A DNA stretch of 64,000 bases, taken from positions 2,356,001 through 2,420,000 of the forward strand of contig OY781533.1 of the NCBI GenBank assembly GCA_963677015.1. Direction: 5' to 3'. Position 1 is the first letter of the stretch, and each line of letters begins with the position of its first letter. Source of the DNA: G963556115 sp963677015. GTDB taxonomy: Bacteria > Planctomycetota > SZUA-567. The notes below the pieces were generated by a model. That model saw only the letters and a list, made by a program, of their open reading frames with translations. It did not search any database and was not told the DNA's origin. This document shows, in pieces, positions 17,460 through 27,271 of the stretch. The translations under genes and the position numbers were made by a program.

Positions 17460-18908
17460 ATGTCCAACCGACCAAGTAACAGCGCGGCCTACGGAATGAA
17501 GATAAACATGCATCTACCGAATATCCCGGGCAGCTTCATGCGTATAGCCAAAGCTATTGCCGATGCCAATGCGACACTGGATATTGTCGAGATGCTCTCG
17601 GACAACGGCCCCTACAAAAAGCGCTGCGTGCATGTACACTGCAGCAGCCTTGAACACGAAAAAGAGGTCGTAAAGGTCATAAATGAACTTGAAGGAGTAC
17701 AGATAGAAGAGGTAATAGACACTACTATTGAATATCACAAAAACGGCAAGATGGAGATCCATGGCTTTGCTCCTCTGAAAACCCGTGGTGACCTTTCAAT
17801 CGCCTATACTCCCGGTGTCGCCCGTCCCTGCAAAGTAATTGCAGATGATAAGGAACAGGCGAACAACCTGACCAGTAAAGGTAATACCGTAGCCATCGTT
17901 ACCGATGGTACCGCCGTACTGGGGCTGGGAGACATTGGCCCGGAAGCGGCGCTGCCGGTTATGGAGGGCAAATGCCTGCTATTCAAGGAATTTGCCGGGG
18001 TGGATGCCGTGCCTATCTGTGTCGACACCAAGGATCCTGATGAAATTGTCAAACTTGTTCAGCTTATAGCCCCAACCTACGGCGGTATAAATCTTGAGGA
18101 TATTTCAGCACCACGCTGTTTTGAAATAGAAGACAAACTAAAGGCTCTGCTGAAGATTCCCGTATTCCATGATGATCAGCACGGCACCGCAATTGTAGCA
18201 CTGGCCGCTCTCTATAACGCCCTCAAGGTTACCGGCAAAAAAATTACCGAGATCAAAGCGGTTATCTGCGGCCTCGGTTCAGCCGGTACCGCGTGTGCCA
18301 AGATGTACTATAACGCCGGACTGAAAAACATTATCGGTGTAGACAAAGACGGAGCAATCCATAAAGATTTTGACTGTAAGGGCAACCCAGCGTTTGAATG
18401 GTTCAGAGACAATACCAACCCGAACAATGAAACCGGTGAACTGCAGGACGTGCTCAAAGGAGCCGATCTTTTCCACGGGGTTTCCGCACCCGGCATACTC
18501 GGCGTTGACGCGGTTAAAACCATGAACAAAGACGCCATAGTCTTCGCCATGGCCAACCCGGTTCCGGAAATTATGCCGGAGCTCGCGGCAGAGCATGTAG
18601 CGGTAATGGCTACCGGACGCTCCGATTACCCTAATCAGATCAATAATGTTCTGGCCTTCCCCGGTCTTTTCCGCGGTGCTCTTGACTGCCGGGCAACAGC
18701 GATTACTGAAGGCATGAAACTGGCGGCAGCGCAGGCTATCGCTGACATTGTCGGAGACAACCTGACTACCAGTTACATTATACCGTCAGCACTCGATCCG
18801 GTAGTAGCCCAGAAGGTCGCCGAAGCAGTAAAACAGCAGGCCATCAATGAAGGAATAGGCCAGATTCATCCGGTTCCGGCACCAACCTTCAACAACCTCA
18901 AATTCTAA
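17460..18908 (+). CDS. Malic enzyme with N-terminal ACT domain
   Basis: Oxidative decarboxylation of malate to pyruvate, probably NAD-dependent. 482 aa. An ACT regulatory domain occupies ~10-90 (NIPGSFMRIAKAIADANATL), suggesting allosteric control by a small metabolite. The catalytic part has SIAYTPGVARPC with the catalytic Tyr, CLLFKEFAGVDAVPICVDT with the Lys, the metal site EDISAPRCFEIE and IPVFHDDQHGTA, and the dinucleotide fold AVICGLGSAGTACAKMYY. AAGGAG lies nine bases before the ATG. It could feed pyruvate or reducing power in anaerobic fermentation. Confidence 0.93.
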   Translation: MSNRPSNSAAYGMKINMHLPNIPGSFMRIAKAIADANATLDIVEMLSDNGPYKKRCVHVHCSSLEHEKEVVKVINELEGVQIEEVIDTTIEYHKNGKMEIHGFAPLKTRGDLSIAYTPGVARPCKVIADDKEQANNLTSKGNTVAIVTDGTAVLGLGDIGPEAALPVMEGKCLLFKEFAGVDAVPICVDTKDPDEIVKLVQLIAPTYGGINLEDISAPRCFEIEDKLKALLKIPVFHDDQHGTAIVALAALYNALKVTGKKITEIKAVICGLGSAGTACAKMYYNAGLKNIIGVDKDGAIHKDFDCKGNPAFEWFRDNTNPNNETGELQDVLKGADLFHGVSAPGILGVDAVKTMNKDAIVFAMANPVPEIMPELAAEHVAVMATGRSDYPNQINNVLAFPGLFRGALDCRATAITEGMKLAAAQAIADIVGDNLTTSYIIPSALDPVVAQKVAEAVKQQAINEGIGQIHPVPAPTFNNLKF

Positions 18909-18913
18909 TCTCA

Positions 18914-18945
18914 TGAAGCCGGTTTCACAACCGCAACCGGCTTCA
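18914..18945 (+). terminator. Stem-loop between malic enzyme and asnB genes (possible weak terminator)
   Basis: A perfect 11-bp stem TGAAGCCGGTT / AACCGGCTTCA with a ten-base loop. It lacks a T-tract (AAAAG follows), so it may be an attenuating or mRNA-end-stabilising hairpin rather than a true terminator. Confidence 0.4.
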
Positions 18946-18984
18946 AAAGAATAAACTGATTTCAGAAGAAAGACAGAAAAACGT

Positions 18985-20835
18985 ATGTGTGGGATAGCTG
19001 GCTATACCGGTGAGCATATTGCAGGGGTTCTCACCCGGATGAGTAACGCCATGGCATATCGCGGACCGGACGCAGCGAACTTCTTCAATACCGAAGGATT
19101 GCATCTGATGCACCGCCGACTCCAGGTTATAGATCTGGAGTCCGGAGCGCAGCCGATGTCAACAGCCGATAACCGGCTCACGGTAATCTTCAACGGTGAG
19201 ATCTATAATCACCGGGAACTTAGAAAACTTCTTGAAGACAAGGGACACAACTTCTGCAGTGATCATTCCGATACTGAGGTACTGCTGCACGGTTACCGGC
19301 AGTGGGGCGAAGAATTACCGGAAAAACTCAACGGCATGTGGTCTTTCTGCATCTTCAACAGTGAAGAGCATACTCTCTTTATCTCACGCGACCGCTTCGG
19401 TCAGAAACCGCTCTACTACACCCAGACCGCTACCGCCTTTATTTTCGCTTCCGAACTGGGTGGAATTGAAGCTCACCCGCAGTGTTCACGGGAAATCTCA
19501 GAGCTCAGCCTGCAAAAATTCTTTGCCTACGGTTTTATACCTCACCCCCGCACTATTTACAAGAACGTCAGAAAGCTGCCCGGCGGCCACAACCTGAGCT
19601 ATAACCTGCAGACCAAACGTCTGACAATTAAACGTTACTGGCATTATGAAATAGAACCGGATTATTCGCTGTTGCAGCGGAAGGAAGAACTTCAAGAGGA
19701 ACTTATAACACTGCTCGACCGGGCTACAGCGCGCCGGATGGACTCAGACGTTCCACTGGGAGTACTCCTCAGCGGCGGTATCGATTCCTCGGCGGTTGCT
19801 GCTCTGGCCAGCCGGCATACAGAGAATCTTGCCACCTTCTCAATCGGTTTTGATGCGGATTCCTACGACGAGTCAGCCTACTCGGACAGAGTGGCGGAGT
19901 TGCTTAACAGCCGGCACCACCCTACCCGCCTGACCCTCGAGCATACCCGGGACTACCTGCCGGAAATTCTATCCCGCCTCGATGAGCCTCAGGGTGACGA
20001 CTCACTGCTGCCGACCTATCTGGTCTGTAAAAATGCCAGAGAACACGTTACCGTTGCCCTTGGCGGAGACGGTGGGGATGAGCTTTTCAGCGGTTATGAA
20101 CCCTTCAAATTCTGGCGCTGGGCACGCAGATACAATATCTATCTGCCGCAGACACTGCACCGGGCAGTAAATTCCTTGACCGGAAGAATTCAGGCGTCAC
20201 ACCGCTATATGGCATTAAGCCTGAAGATCAAGCGTTTTTTCTATGCTTCAGGGCTGTCAATGCCGGTATGGATACCGGCTCTAATGGCACCGCTGCAGCT
20301 GCAGGACATCAGCGAACTCTTCGATAAGCCACTCGCCCTTGAAGATATTTACAGCGAAGCCATAAGCTGCTGGAATAACTGCCGAAGCAGATGGGTTGGC
20401 GACAGAATAACCCAATATTATGTCGACTATTACCTGCAGGATGAGATCCTTGCCAAGACAGACCGGGCCTCTATGCTCAACAGTCTGGAACTGCGCAGCC
20501 CGTTTCTGGATATTGAGCTGGCAGACTTTGCCCGCAGACTCCCGCACCAGCTGAAACTGCATGCCGGCACCACAAAATATATCCTTAAAAAAAGTCTGGA
20601 AAAGATACTCCCGCATGATATACTATACCGCCCGAAACAGGGATTTTCTCCGCCGGCCGGTGACTGGTTTGCCAGTGGTGCGTTGAATCTCCGAGACCGG
20701 GTCTGCCCTGCGGAAAAACCGGCGAAAATAGCGCAGCTGCTGGAAGAGCACAAGTCTTATAAACATGACAACAGACTCTTTCTCTGGAATCAGCTGACAC
20801 TGGGATATTTTATGGATAGAACAACCGATGACTGA
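18985..20835 (+). CDS. asnB: Asparagine synthetase (glutamine-hydrolysing)
   Basis: Makes asparagine from aspartate, glutamine and ATP. 616 aa. The N-terminal glutaminase domain starts MCGIAGYTGEH with the nucleophile Cys2 exposed after Met removal, then RRLQVIDLESGAQPM, FNGEIYNHRELR and SDTEVLLHGY. The synthetase domain has the PP-loop LLSGGIDSSAVAAL, GGDGGDELFSGYEPF and LRSPFLDIELADFARRLP. Related amidotransferases in exopolysaccharide loci look similar, but no such locus is adjacent. The 3' end overlaps truA by eight bases, so they are translationally coupled. Confidence 0.9.
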   Translation: MCGIAGYTGEHIAGVLTRMSNAMAYRGPDAANFFNTEGLHLMHRRLQVIDLESGAQPMSTADNRLTVIFNGEIYNHRELRKLLEDKGHNFCSDHSDTEVLLHGYRQWGEELPEKLNGMWSFCIFNSEEHTLFISRDRFGQKPLYYTQTATAFIFASELGGIEAHPQCSREISELSLQKFFAYGFIPHPRTIYKNVRKLPGGHNLSYNLQTKRLTIKRYWHYEIEPDYSLLQRKEELQEELITLLDRATARRMDSDVPLGVLLSGGIDSSAVAALASRHTENLATFSIGFDADSYDESAYSDRVAELLNSRHHPTRLTLEHTRDYLPEILSRLDEPQGDDSLLPTYLVCKNAREHVTVALGGDGGDELFSGYEPFKFWRWARRYNIYLPQTLHRAVNSLTGRIQASHRYMALSLKIKRFFYASGLSMPVWIPALMAPLQLQDISELFDKPLALEDIYSEAISCWNNCRSRWVGDRITQYYVDYYLQDEILAKTDRASMLNSLELRSPFLDIELADFARRLPHQLKLHAGTTKYILKKSLEKILPHDILYRPKQGFSPPAGDWFASGALNLRDRVCPAEKPAKIAQLLEEHKSYKHDNRLFLWNQLTLGYFMDRTTDD

Positions 20836-21583
20836 GAGCCAACGCACTATCAAAATCACTATTGAGTATGACGGCAGCAACTATGCCGGCTGGCAGGTAC
20901 AGCCCAATGCGGTCACGGTTCAACAGCGGCTGGAAGAAGCGGTCAACCGTCTTACCGGTGAAACAGTTAAGGTTTACGGCGCAGGCAGAACCGATGCCGG
21001 CGTTCATGCACGCGGTCAGGTGGCCACTTTCAGAACCAGAAGCAATATCCCGACTGCTAATTTTGCCAGAGCTCTCACCAGCCGTCTGCCCCGTGATATC
21101 TCGGTACGTCTGGCAGAAGAGGTTCCAGAAAGCTTTGACCCCAGGCATGGCGCCAAACTCAAACTCTACCGCTACCAGATTCATGCCTCACCGATAGCCC
21201 CGGCTATCGGCAGACAGTATCTCTGGCATATCGGCTGGGAACTTGATATACCACTAATGCAGAGCGCCTGCAGTTTTTTTGAAGGCGAACATGACTATAC
21301 CAGTTTTTCCAATCAGGAATGCAATAATACCGAGGCCAATAACATCCGCACCGTTGAAAGCTGTTCGCTGCTCACAGACGGCCCTATATTGACCATTGAT
21401 GTCATTGGCCGGTCATTTCTCTATAATATGGTTCGTAATATTGTCGGTACCCTTGTAGACATCGGACACGGCAGAATACAACCGGCAACACTACCAGAAA
21501 TTTTCGCCGCCAGAAACCGTCAGCTCGCCGGTCAGGGAGCACCAGCCAGAGGTCTTACTCTGGAATGGATAAAATATCAATAA
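20828..21583 (+). CDS. truA: tRNA pseudouridine(38-40) synthase
   Basis: Isomerises U38, U39 and U40 in the tRNA anticodon arm. 251 aa. The catalytic Asp lies in VYGAGRTDAGVHARGQVATF; other motifs are IEYDGSNYAGWQVQPN, ALTSRLPRDISV and the C-terminal SFLYNMVRNIVGTLVDIG. It overlaps both neighbours' frames at its start, with a poor ribosome-binding site, consistent with coupling to asnB. Confidence 0.95.
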   Translation: MTESQRTIKITIEYDGSNYAGWQVQPNAVTVQQRLEEAVNRLTGETVKVYGAGRTDAGVHARGQVATFRTRSNIPTANFARALTSRLPRDISVRLAEEVPESFDPRHGAKLKLYRYQIHASPIAPAIGRQYLWHIGWELDIPLMQSACSFFEGEHDYTSFSNQECNNTEANNIRTVESCSLLTDGPILTIDVIGRSFLYNMVRNIVGTLVDIGHGRIQPATLPEIFAARNRQLAGQGAPARGLTLEWIKYQ

Positions 21584-21606
21584 CAATCTCTTATATCGGA
21601 GCTAAA

Positions 21607-22935
21607 ATGAAGCGCGCCATCTCCCACCGTTTTTCACGCGTCGAACTCTTGAAATTTGCGTTTCCCTCAGTAATTATGATGATCTTCCTGTCAATCTACA
21701 CCATTGTTGATGGCATATTTCTTGCCAAGGTAGCCGGCACCGACTCTTTTGCCGCAGTAAATATAACCTATCCCTTTACCACTGCCATCTTCTCGCTGGC
21801 ACTGATGTTCGGAACCGGCGGCAGCGCAGTGATAGCGATAATGCTCGGACAGAAGCGCAAACTCGAAGCCAGACAGTGCTTTTCGTTTATCGTACTGACC
21901 CTAATCATAACTGTCGGAATAATCTGTATTCTAAGCTATATTTTCATAGACCGGCTGATATCGCTACTGGGAGCGGACACGATATTATTCCCGCTGGCTC
22001 ATTCGTATCTGCGCATAATAATAATCTTTACCGTTCCAGCAGCGCTCCAGTCACTATTTGTCAGCTTCTTTGTCACCGCCAGCCGTCCCCGGCTCGGTCT
22101 GTTCTATACCCTTGCCGCCGGCTTTACCAATGTGCTGCTTGACTTTATCTTTGTAGTACTGCTGAAACTTGGCATCGAGGGAGCGGCTCTGGCAACAGGC
22201 ATCGCCTACTGTATCCCAGCCGTCGGTGGCATAATATTCTTTCTCAAGCATAACCGCGGACTCTGTTTTGCCAGACCCCGACTGCGGCTGGATATTCTCA
22301 GAAACTGCTGCAGCAACGGCTTATCCGAGATGATGAATAATCTATCCGCCTGTATAGTGACTCTGATATTCAATCTCACCATGCTCAAATACATCGGCTC
22401 AAGCGGAATTGCAGCAATCGCGGTGATTTTATACTGTGAATTTCTCTTTACCGCTGTTTTTATCGGTTACGCCATCGGTATCGCCCCGATAATATCCTAT
22501 CACTACGGCGCGGAGAACTCCACCTATTTCCGTAAACTGCTGAATATCTGCCTGCAGGTGATTATTATCACCTCACTGCTGCTGTTTCTCATCACCTATT
22601 GCAGTGCCTCCTGGATAACCGCCCTGTTCGCAAAAGAAAATTCCAACACCTTCAAACTGGCGTATGACGGCTTGAGGATATTTTCATTTTCGATTATTTT
22701 TTCCGGAATAAATATCTTCACCAGTGCTGCTCTTACTGCCGTAGCCAGAGGCAGAGCCTCAACGCTAATATCCCTTTCCCGCTCGCTTATACTGGTAATT
22801 ATAGGTATGTATATTTTTATCCATATTCTGCAGACGGCTTCAAACGCCATCTGGTTATCACTGCCATTTTCAGAAATACTCACCGGCATAATAACCATTT
22901 ACTATTTTCATAAGCTGAAAAAGCATACGCTTTGA
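21607..22935 (+). CDS. MATE-family efflux transporter
   Basis: 442-aa inner-membrane transporter with about twelve helices, expelling drugs or metabolites by Na+ or H+ antiport. The N-terminal repeat begins FSRVELLKFAFPSVIMMIFL followed by SIYTIVDGIFLAKVAGTDSF, matching MepA/DinF-like MATE proteins. The second half repeats the pattern (NGLSEMMNNLSACIVTLIFN). The ATG with CGGAG five bases upstream was chosen over an ATG 14 codons earlier that would overlap truA. It is third in asnB-truA-MATE and ends 16 bases from the convergent NlpC/P60 gene. Confidence 0.88.
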   Translation: MKRAISHRFSRVELLKFAFPSVIMMIFLSIYTIVDGIFLAKVAGTDSFAAVNITYPFTTAIFSLALMFGTGGSAVIAIMLGQKRKLEARQCFSFIVLTLIITVGIICILSYIFIDRLISLLGADTILFPLAHSYLRIIIIFTVPAALQSLFVSFFVTASRPRLGLFYTLAAGFTNVLLDFIFVVLLKLGIEGAALATGIAYCIPAVGGIIFFLKHNRGLCFARPRLRLDILRNCCSNGLSEMMNNLSACIVTLIFNLTMLKYIGSSGIAAIAVILYCEFLFTAVFIGYAIGIAPIISYHYGAENSTYFRKLLNICLQVIIITSLLLFLITYCSASWITALFAKENSNTFKLAYDGLRIFSFSIIFSGINIFTSAALTAVARGRASTLISLSRSLILVIIGMYIFIHILQTASNAIWLSLPFSEILTGIITIYYFHKLKKHTL

Positions 22936-22951
22936 CACCGCCAGACTTTAC

Positions 22952-23917
22952 TCAGCGGACGAACCGCCTGATAACAAATCGTTTCTCTGCAGCTTCAGCG
23001 CCATGATAATCATCTACAGGTTTGCGGGTTCGCATAACCTCTTTAAGACGCTCTGTCAACGGCTCAATCCGCACTCCGCCTTTATGCCCGTCGGGATAAC
23101 GCGGTCGGCTTTCAATAACCCGATTATCAGTGTAGACAACAACAATATGCCCGCTCCAGACAATAAAATCAAGCGGCTGAACTTTCCGGGCAATTTCTTC
23201 TGCTGTCAGTCCAGAAATAGACACTGCCCTGCCAAATTCAACCAGCGCCGAAGTATTACGGGGGATACTCCCTCCTGTCGCCTCATACAGCATCCCCGAA
23301 CAGTCCACACCCCGCAGAATCCAGGCATCATAGTTCTTCTGCAGATATTCCGCAGCGGCAACTCCCGCAACCGGATAAAAATCAAGCATCTGCATAATTC
23401 CCGGAGAATAATTTCCACCCCAGCGGTACGGCATACCAACCAGAGTGCCCAGATAGTTAAGAATATCTGTTTTCTGCGGAAGCGCCCTTGGCCGCTCAGG
23501 CGTAGCTCGGGCACAGACTCTGACAAACCTTGAATCTATATATAAGTTTTTTTTACTCGGATACTCCGCAGTCGTCACCGTATATGTCTTACAACCGCCA
23601 AAATCCTGTTCCGCCAGCAATTCAAACTTACTTCCAACCGGTGCGATAAATTCCAGCGCCCGCAAATGCCCCTTATCATCCAGCTGCAAATTCGGATGCT
23701 CAAAATCCGCGTTATAATACAGTGCCGGAAGATTCGCAGTGTTATATACCGGTGTCGGCAGTACTGACTGTAGAAATATCCCCGCATTCTGCTCTTCACT
23801 GACTTCAGCGGTAAATCCTGCCGGTGCAACAGCTGTAAACACTAGCCATAAAAGCCAAAAACATCGTAAATACGTGACCACAATACCCGCCCCAAATAAT
23901 TCAAACCAAACAGCCAA
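22952..23917 (-). CDS. Secreted NlpC/P60-family peptidase (C40)
   Basis: 321-aa exported cysteine peptidase likely to cut peptidoglycan stems. The N-terminus is hydrophobic (VVTYLRCFWLLWLVFTAVAP), a signal peptide or anchor. Residues ~50-135 resemble SH3-like bacterial modules (GSKFELLAEQDFGGCKTYTV). The peptidase domain has GMPYRWGGN, the catalytic Cys in RGVDCSGMLYEATGG, SIPRNTSALVEFG and the catalytic His in VWSGHIVVVYTDN, followed by VIESRPRY. Both start and signal region are uncertain by some residues. Convergent with the MATE gene. Confidence 0.85.
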   Translation of the reverse strand: MAVWFELFGAGIVVTYLRCFWLLWLVFTAVAPAGFTAEVSEEQNAGIFLQSVLPTPVYNTANLPALYYNADFEHPNLQLDDKGHLRALEFIAPVGSKFELLAEQDFGGCKTYTVTTAEYPSKKNLYIDSRFVRVCARATPERPRALPQKTDILNYLGTLVGMPYRWGGNYSPGIMQMLDFYPVAGVAAAEYLQKNYDAWILRGVDCSGMLYEATGGSIPRNTSALVEFGRAVSISGLTAEEIARKVQPLDFIVWSGHIVVVYTDNRVIESRPRYPDGHKGGVRIEPLTERLKEVMRTRKPVDDYHGAEAAEKRFVIRRFVR

Positions 23918-24111
23918 ATAAAAAACTATATGAAAGTCCTATGAACTATCACAATAACATCTTATTAACAAATGAGTTAAATAGCATTATATAAAGATAT
24001 ATTACAGAATCAATACTCCGGGCTATCCATAATGTTAATTATATAACCCGCAGACTGGACGAGATAGAATAAGTTATCAACTGAAAACAGGTTGACAGAT
24101 TCAGCAGCAAC

Positions 24112-26313
24112 CTATCCTGAATATCCCAGAGCCAAAGGCGATTCAGAATTATTCAGAGCATTGCTGCTATCATCACCGGAGTCACGCAGGCTAAATTTAG
24201 TAAATAGTTCTTTCAACTCTTCTGTCTGCGCCGCCATCTCCTGAGCGGTGCCGGCTGTCTCTTCTGCGCTCGCAGTATTCTGATGAGTTACCTTCTCAAT
24301 CTGATCAAGTCCGTTATTAATCTGTTTCAGACCTACAACCTGATTACCTGAAGCCACCGCAATTTCCGCGACCAGATCATTGTTTTTCTTTGAACTCTCA
24401 AAAATACCGTTAAGGGCAGCAGCTGTAGAACTGCAGATTTCAACCCCGCTTAGAATCTCTTTATTCGAGCGTTCAATCAACTCGGCCGTTTCTGCAGCAG
24501 CTTTGGCAGAGCGTGCGGCAAGATTACGCACCTCTTCCGCGACCACGGCAAATCCTTTACCATGCTGCCCGGCCCTTGCCGCCTCTACCGCCGCATTGAG
24601 TGCCAGCAGATTGGTCTGAAAAGCGATATCATCAATTGTTTTAATTACCTTCTGGGTCAGCTCTCCGTTACTTGAAATCTGCTCCATTGATTTGCGCATC
24701 TTCTCCATACGCTCAAGACCTACCTCAGCTGATTTCGCAACCGCCTCCGCAAAGACCTTTGCCTTATCGGCATTATCTGAATTAATCGTAGTCTGAGAGG
24801 ATATTTCAAGCATCGAAGATTTTATCTGCTCAAGTGCCGACGCCTGTTCAATCGCCCCATGCGAGAGGGACTGACTGGCTGTAGACACCTCGCTTGTCGC
24901 TGTAGAGACACTCAGAATATCACTATTAATAAAGGACATTACCCCATTGAGACGTTCGACCATGAGTGCAAATGCTTTTCCCAGACGATCTCTTTCAGAT
25001 AGCAGATTAACCTCAACATTGAGATCACCTCCAGCGATACTTTCTGCAATATCTGCCTTATGCCTGATCTCATGTATCATTGTATTTAGCGACGCATTCA
25101 TATGCCCCAACTCACCGCTACCCTCTTTAAATTCAACATCCAGATCACCAACCGCGACTTTTTCAACGCCGGTGATAGCAGCCATAATAGGTCGGATAAC
25201 ACTTCTGGCCACCAGTAAAACAGCCAGAATTATCAGAACAGTCAGAATAACCAGAATTGCAGCAGTCATAGCGATAGAGTAGGTTACTGTCTTTTTAAGC
25301 CGTACCACGGTGTTATTGAAATTATCAGCTTCATCCCTCGTAACCTCAGCACTTTGCATGGATATCGCCATTGCTTGCTCTCCGAGTTTATCAAGAAAAT
25401 CTCTGGTAACCGCGAACTTTTCCAGAGTAACCCTGTCATTCTCAAGAATCTGATTATTCAATACCAGCAGTTCTTTACACTTGGCAATTGACGCAGCGCT
25501 ATTCTTCAGCCAGGAAGCGTAATGAGTTTTAAACCGGTCGTACTCCTCCAGCATTGGACGGTCAAAAAGCTTACTGGCTTTTATCATTCTATCCTTAACC
25601 TGCTGGCTATTCTCAATATACGCGGCTTCATATTTACTGAATTCTTCGGTCGTCAGCGCATTCACAGCCCGCAGATTAGCTTCCAGAGCCTGATAGGCAT
25701 CTCTGTCGGCATTAATAACCAGCGCTACTGTTGAAAAAAGAACCTTGGCCACCTCCGGATCAGAGGCGCCTTTTTCCTCCAGCATTTCAGTAAGCTTATC
25801 AAGGTAAGGACGCATAAGACCAAATGATTTATCAGCAGCGGCGAGAAGATCAGCCCGCAGGTTGTAGGTTTCTGCAGCCGCTAATGCAAGTTCGACAGAG
25901 GCCTTGCTACTCTTCTCCCATTGCGGGAAAACCTCCTGAAAACCGGTGAACAACTCAGAAGTCAGAGTACTGAAATTATTATGTGCCTTTGTTGCCCTTT
26001 CAACGACTTGGGCTATATTTTCGTTATTACTGCCCATAGCCTCCTGTATGACTTTGATATCATGCGAGCTGGCGGCGTTGAGTCTGGCTACATAAGCCTG
26101 ATAGGCATCCCTATCAGCATTAAGAACCAGAGAGATGGTATCACAGGACTTCTCCAGTTCCGGAAAAGTTCTGTCTACCTTGGAAAATGCGCTTATCAAC
26201 TCTTCCCCGCCTCCGGTTATACTCCAGAGAAGCCAGGCAAAGATCAGTGAAAAAATTGCGATTGCAAATAACGCAATCGCACCCAGAACTCCTATTTTAG
26301 TCTTTATTCTCAT
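24112..26313 (-). CDS. Methyl-accepting chemotaxis protein with duplicated helical sensor
   Basis: 733-aa transmembrane chemoreceptor. The ATG is preceded by GGAGAG; a TTG four codons earlier is less likely. TM1 is at ~10-30 (IALFAIAIFSLIFAWLLW), a periplasmic all-helical sensor follows to ~345, TM2 is at ~350-375 (AMTAAILVILTVLIILAVLL), then HAMP (~375-430) and the signalling hairpin with the conserved tip IDDIAFQTNLLALNAAVEAA and GFAVVAEEVRNLAARSAKAA. The sensor carries two copies of a ~130-residue unit, each with NADRDAYQA, resembling an HBM/4HB sensor. No C-terminal NWETF tether. It lies 98 bases downstream of cheW. Confidence 0.93.
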   Translation of the reverse strand: MRIKTKIGVLGAIALFAIAIFSLIFAWLLWSITGGGEELISAFSKVDRTFPELEKSCDTISLVLNADRDAYQAYVARLNAASSHDIKVIQEAMGSNNENIAQVVERATKAHNNFSTLTSELFTGFQEVFPQWEKSSKASVELALAAAETYNLRADLLAAADKSFGLMRPYLDKLTEMLEEKGASDPEVAKVLFSTVALVINADRDAYQALEANLRAVNALTTEEFSKYEAAYIENSQQVKDRMIKASKLFDRPMLEEYDRFKTHYASWLKNSAASIAKCKELLVLNNQILENDRVTLEKFAVTRDFLDKLGEQAMAISMQSAEVTRDEADNFNNTVVRLKKTVTYSIAMTAAILVILTVLIILAVLLVARSVIRPIMAAITGVEKVAVGDLDVEFKEGSGELGHMNASLNTMIHEIRHKADIAESIAGGDLNVEVNLLSERDRLGKAFALMVERLNGVMSFINSDILSVSTATSEVSTASQSLSHGAIEQASALEQIKSSMLEISSQTTINSDNADKAKVFAEAVAKSAEVGLERMEKMRKSMEQISSNGELTQKVIKTIDDIAFQTNLLALNAAVEAARAGQHGKGFAVVAEEVRNLAARSAKAAAETAELIERSNKEILSGVEICSSTAAALNGIFESSKKNNDLVAEIAVASGNQVVGLKQINNGLDQIEKVTHQNTASAEETAGTAQEMAAQTEELKELFTKFSLRDSGDDSSNALNNSESPLALGYSG

Positions 26314-26411
26314 TTTGCTCTCCAAGGTTTAAGCAAAGAAATTCACAGCAGTCCCGAAAATTTAATCCGGCGACTACAGTCAAATAATACAGAGAATCAG
26401 AGTAAATTGAG

Positions 26412-26915
26412 TTATGCCAACTGATTTAGTTCATTATCATAAAGGAGTTTCTCGCCATCAAGCAAAATCTTAACTTCACCGTTGACCTTACCCAGCCCCT
26501 TAATGTACTGAGAACTTCTAACGCTGGCTACTTTAGGAGGTGGAGAGATAAGATCCTTTTCAATTGTCATAACCTCACTTACCGTATCAACAACCAATCC
26601 CAGTTGAATGTTGTTTATATTAACAACAATAATACATGTTCGCTCATCATATTCTTTTGCAACCATGCCAAACTTCAGACGCATGTCAACGACAGGTATA
26701 ACCTGACCACGCAGATTAACCACTCCCTTGACAAATGAAGGCATATCAGGAACTTCGGTTATATTCTGAATACCAACAATTTCAGTAACATAGCCTATTC
26801 CAACCCCATAGACCTCCTCGCTGAGATGAAAAGTAAGATACATATCATCTATGGTCTCATCCTCCAGCTCATTTTCATTATCTACACCAAGATTTTGCAC
26901 ATTACCTGCAGACAT
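26412..26915 (-). CDS. cheW: Chemotaxis coupling protein CheW
   Basis: Bridges chemoreceptors to the kinase CheA. 167 aa. The SH3-like fold is recognisable: YLTFHLSEEVYGVGIGYVTE, VPDMPSFVKGVVNLRGQVIP, VVDMRLKFGM and LGLVVDTVSEVMTIE, ending KGLGKVNGEVKILLDGEKLL. The ~25-residue acidic leader (NENELEDETIDD) is an extension. AAGGAG precedes the ATG. Cotranscribed with the chemoreceptor. CheA, CheR, CheB and CheY are not in the window. Confidence 0.94.
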   Translation of the reverse strand: MSAGNVQNLGVDNENELEDETIDDMYLTFHLSEEVYGVGIGYVTEIVGIQNITEVPDMPSFVKGVVNLRGQVIPVVDMRLKFGMVAKEYDERTCIIVVNINNIQLGLVVDTVSEVMTIEKDLISPPPKVASVRSSQYIKGLGKVNGEVKILLDGEKLLYDNELNQLA

Positions 26916-27271
26916 TTCATTCTCCTTACAATAATTATATTCATCCTGTTAAATGAATAAAAAATCAGACTATAATACCGGCAACAGGCATAACTGACAT
27001 TTCCGCATAAACCTGTAAATCAAAAAGTTACACTTGTTGCTGTTATTACCAAACAGGCAGCTAAATAGAACTCCTGTCAGAAAATACTAAATACTGGATA
27101 CCTGCCGACGCAGGTAAAAGCAACCCATTTATATTATTCTAAGAAAAATTTAACTATAAACAAACAAATAACATCACAAACTCGCATTTACCAACAATTA
27201 TTCCAACTTAAACTTTAATAAAAAGTTAGGAATTAAAATTAAACAGACACCGGTTAAATTTCACCCCAAGA
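26916..27271. other. Intergenic region upstream of cheW
   Basis: 356 AT-rich bases between the 3' end of the hybrid kinase gene and cheW. No reading frame is credible. A small hairpin TACCTGC-cgac-GCAGGTA near 27099-27116 has no T-tract in either direction. The cheW promoter must lie here but no clear boxes were found. Confidence 0.5.

Noticed and set aside
27099..27116. Small hairpin TACCTGC-cgac-GCAGGTA
   Set aside because: No T-tract on either strand and no repeat elsewhere, so neither terminator nor repetitive element.
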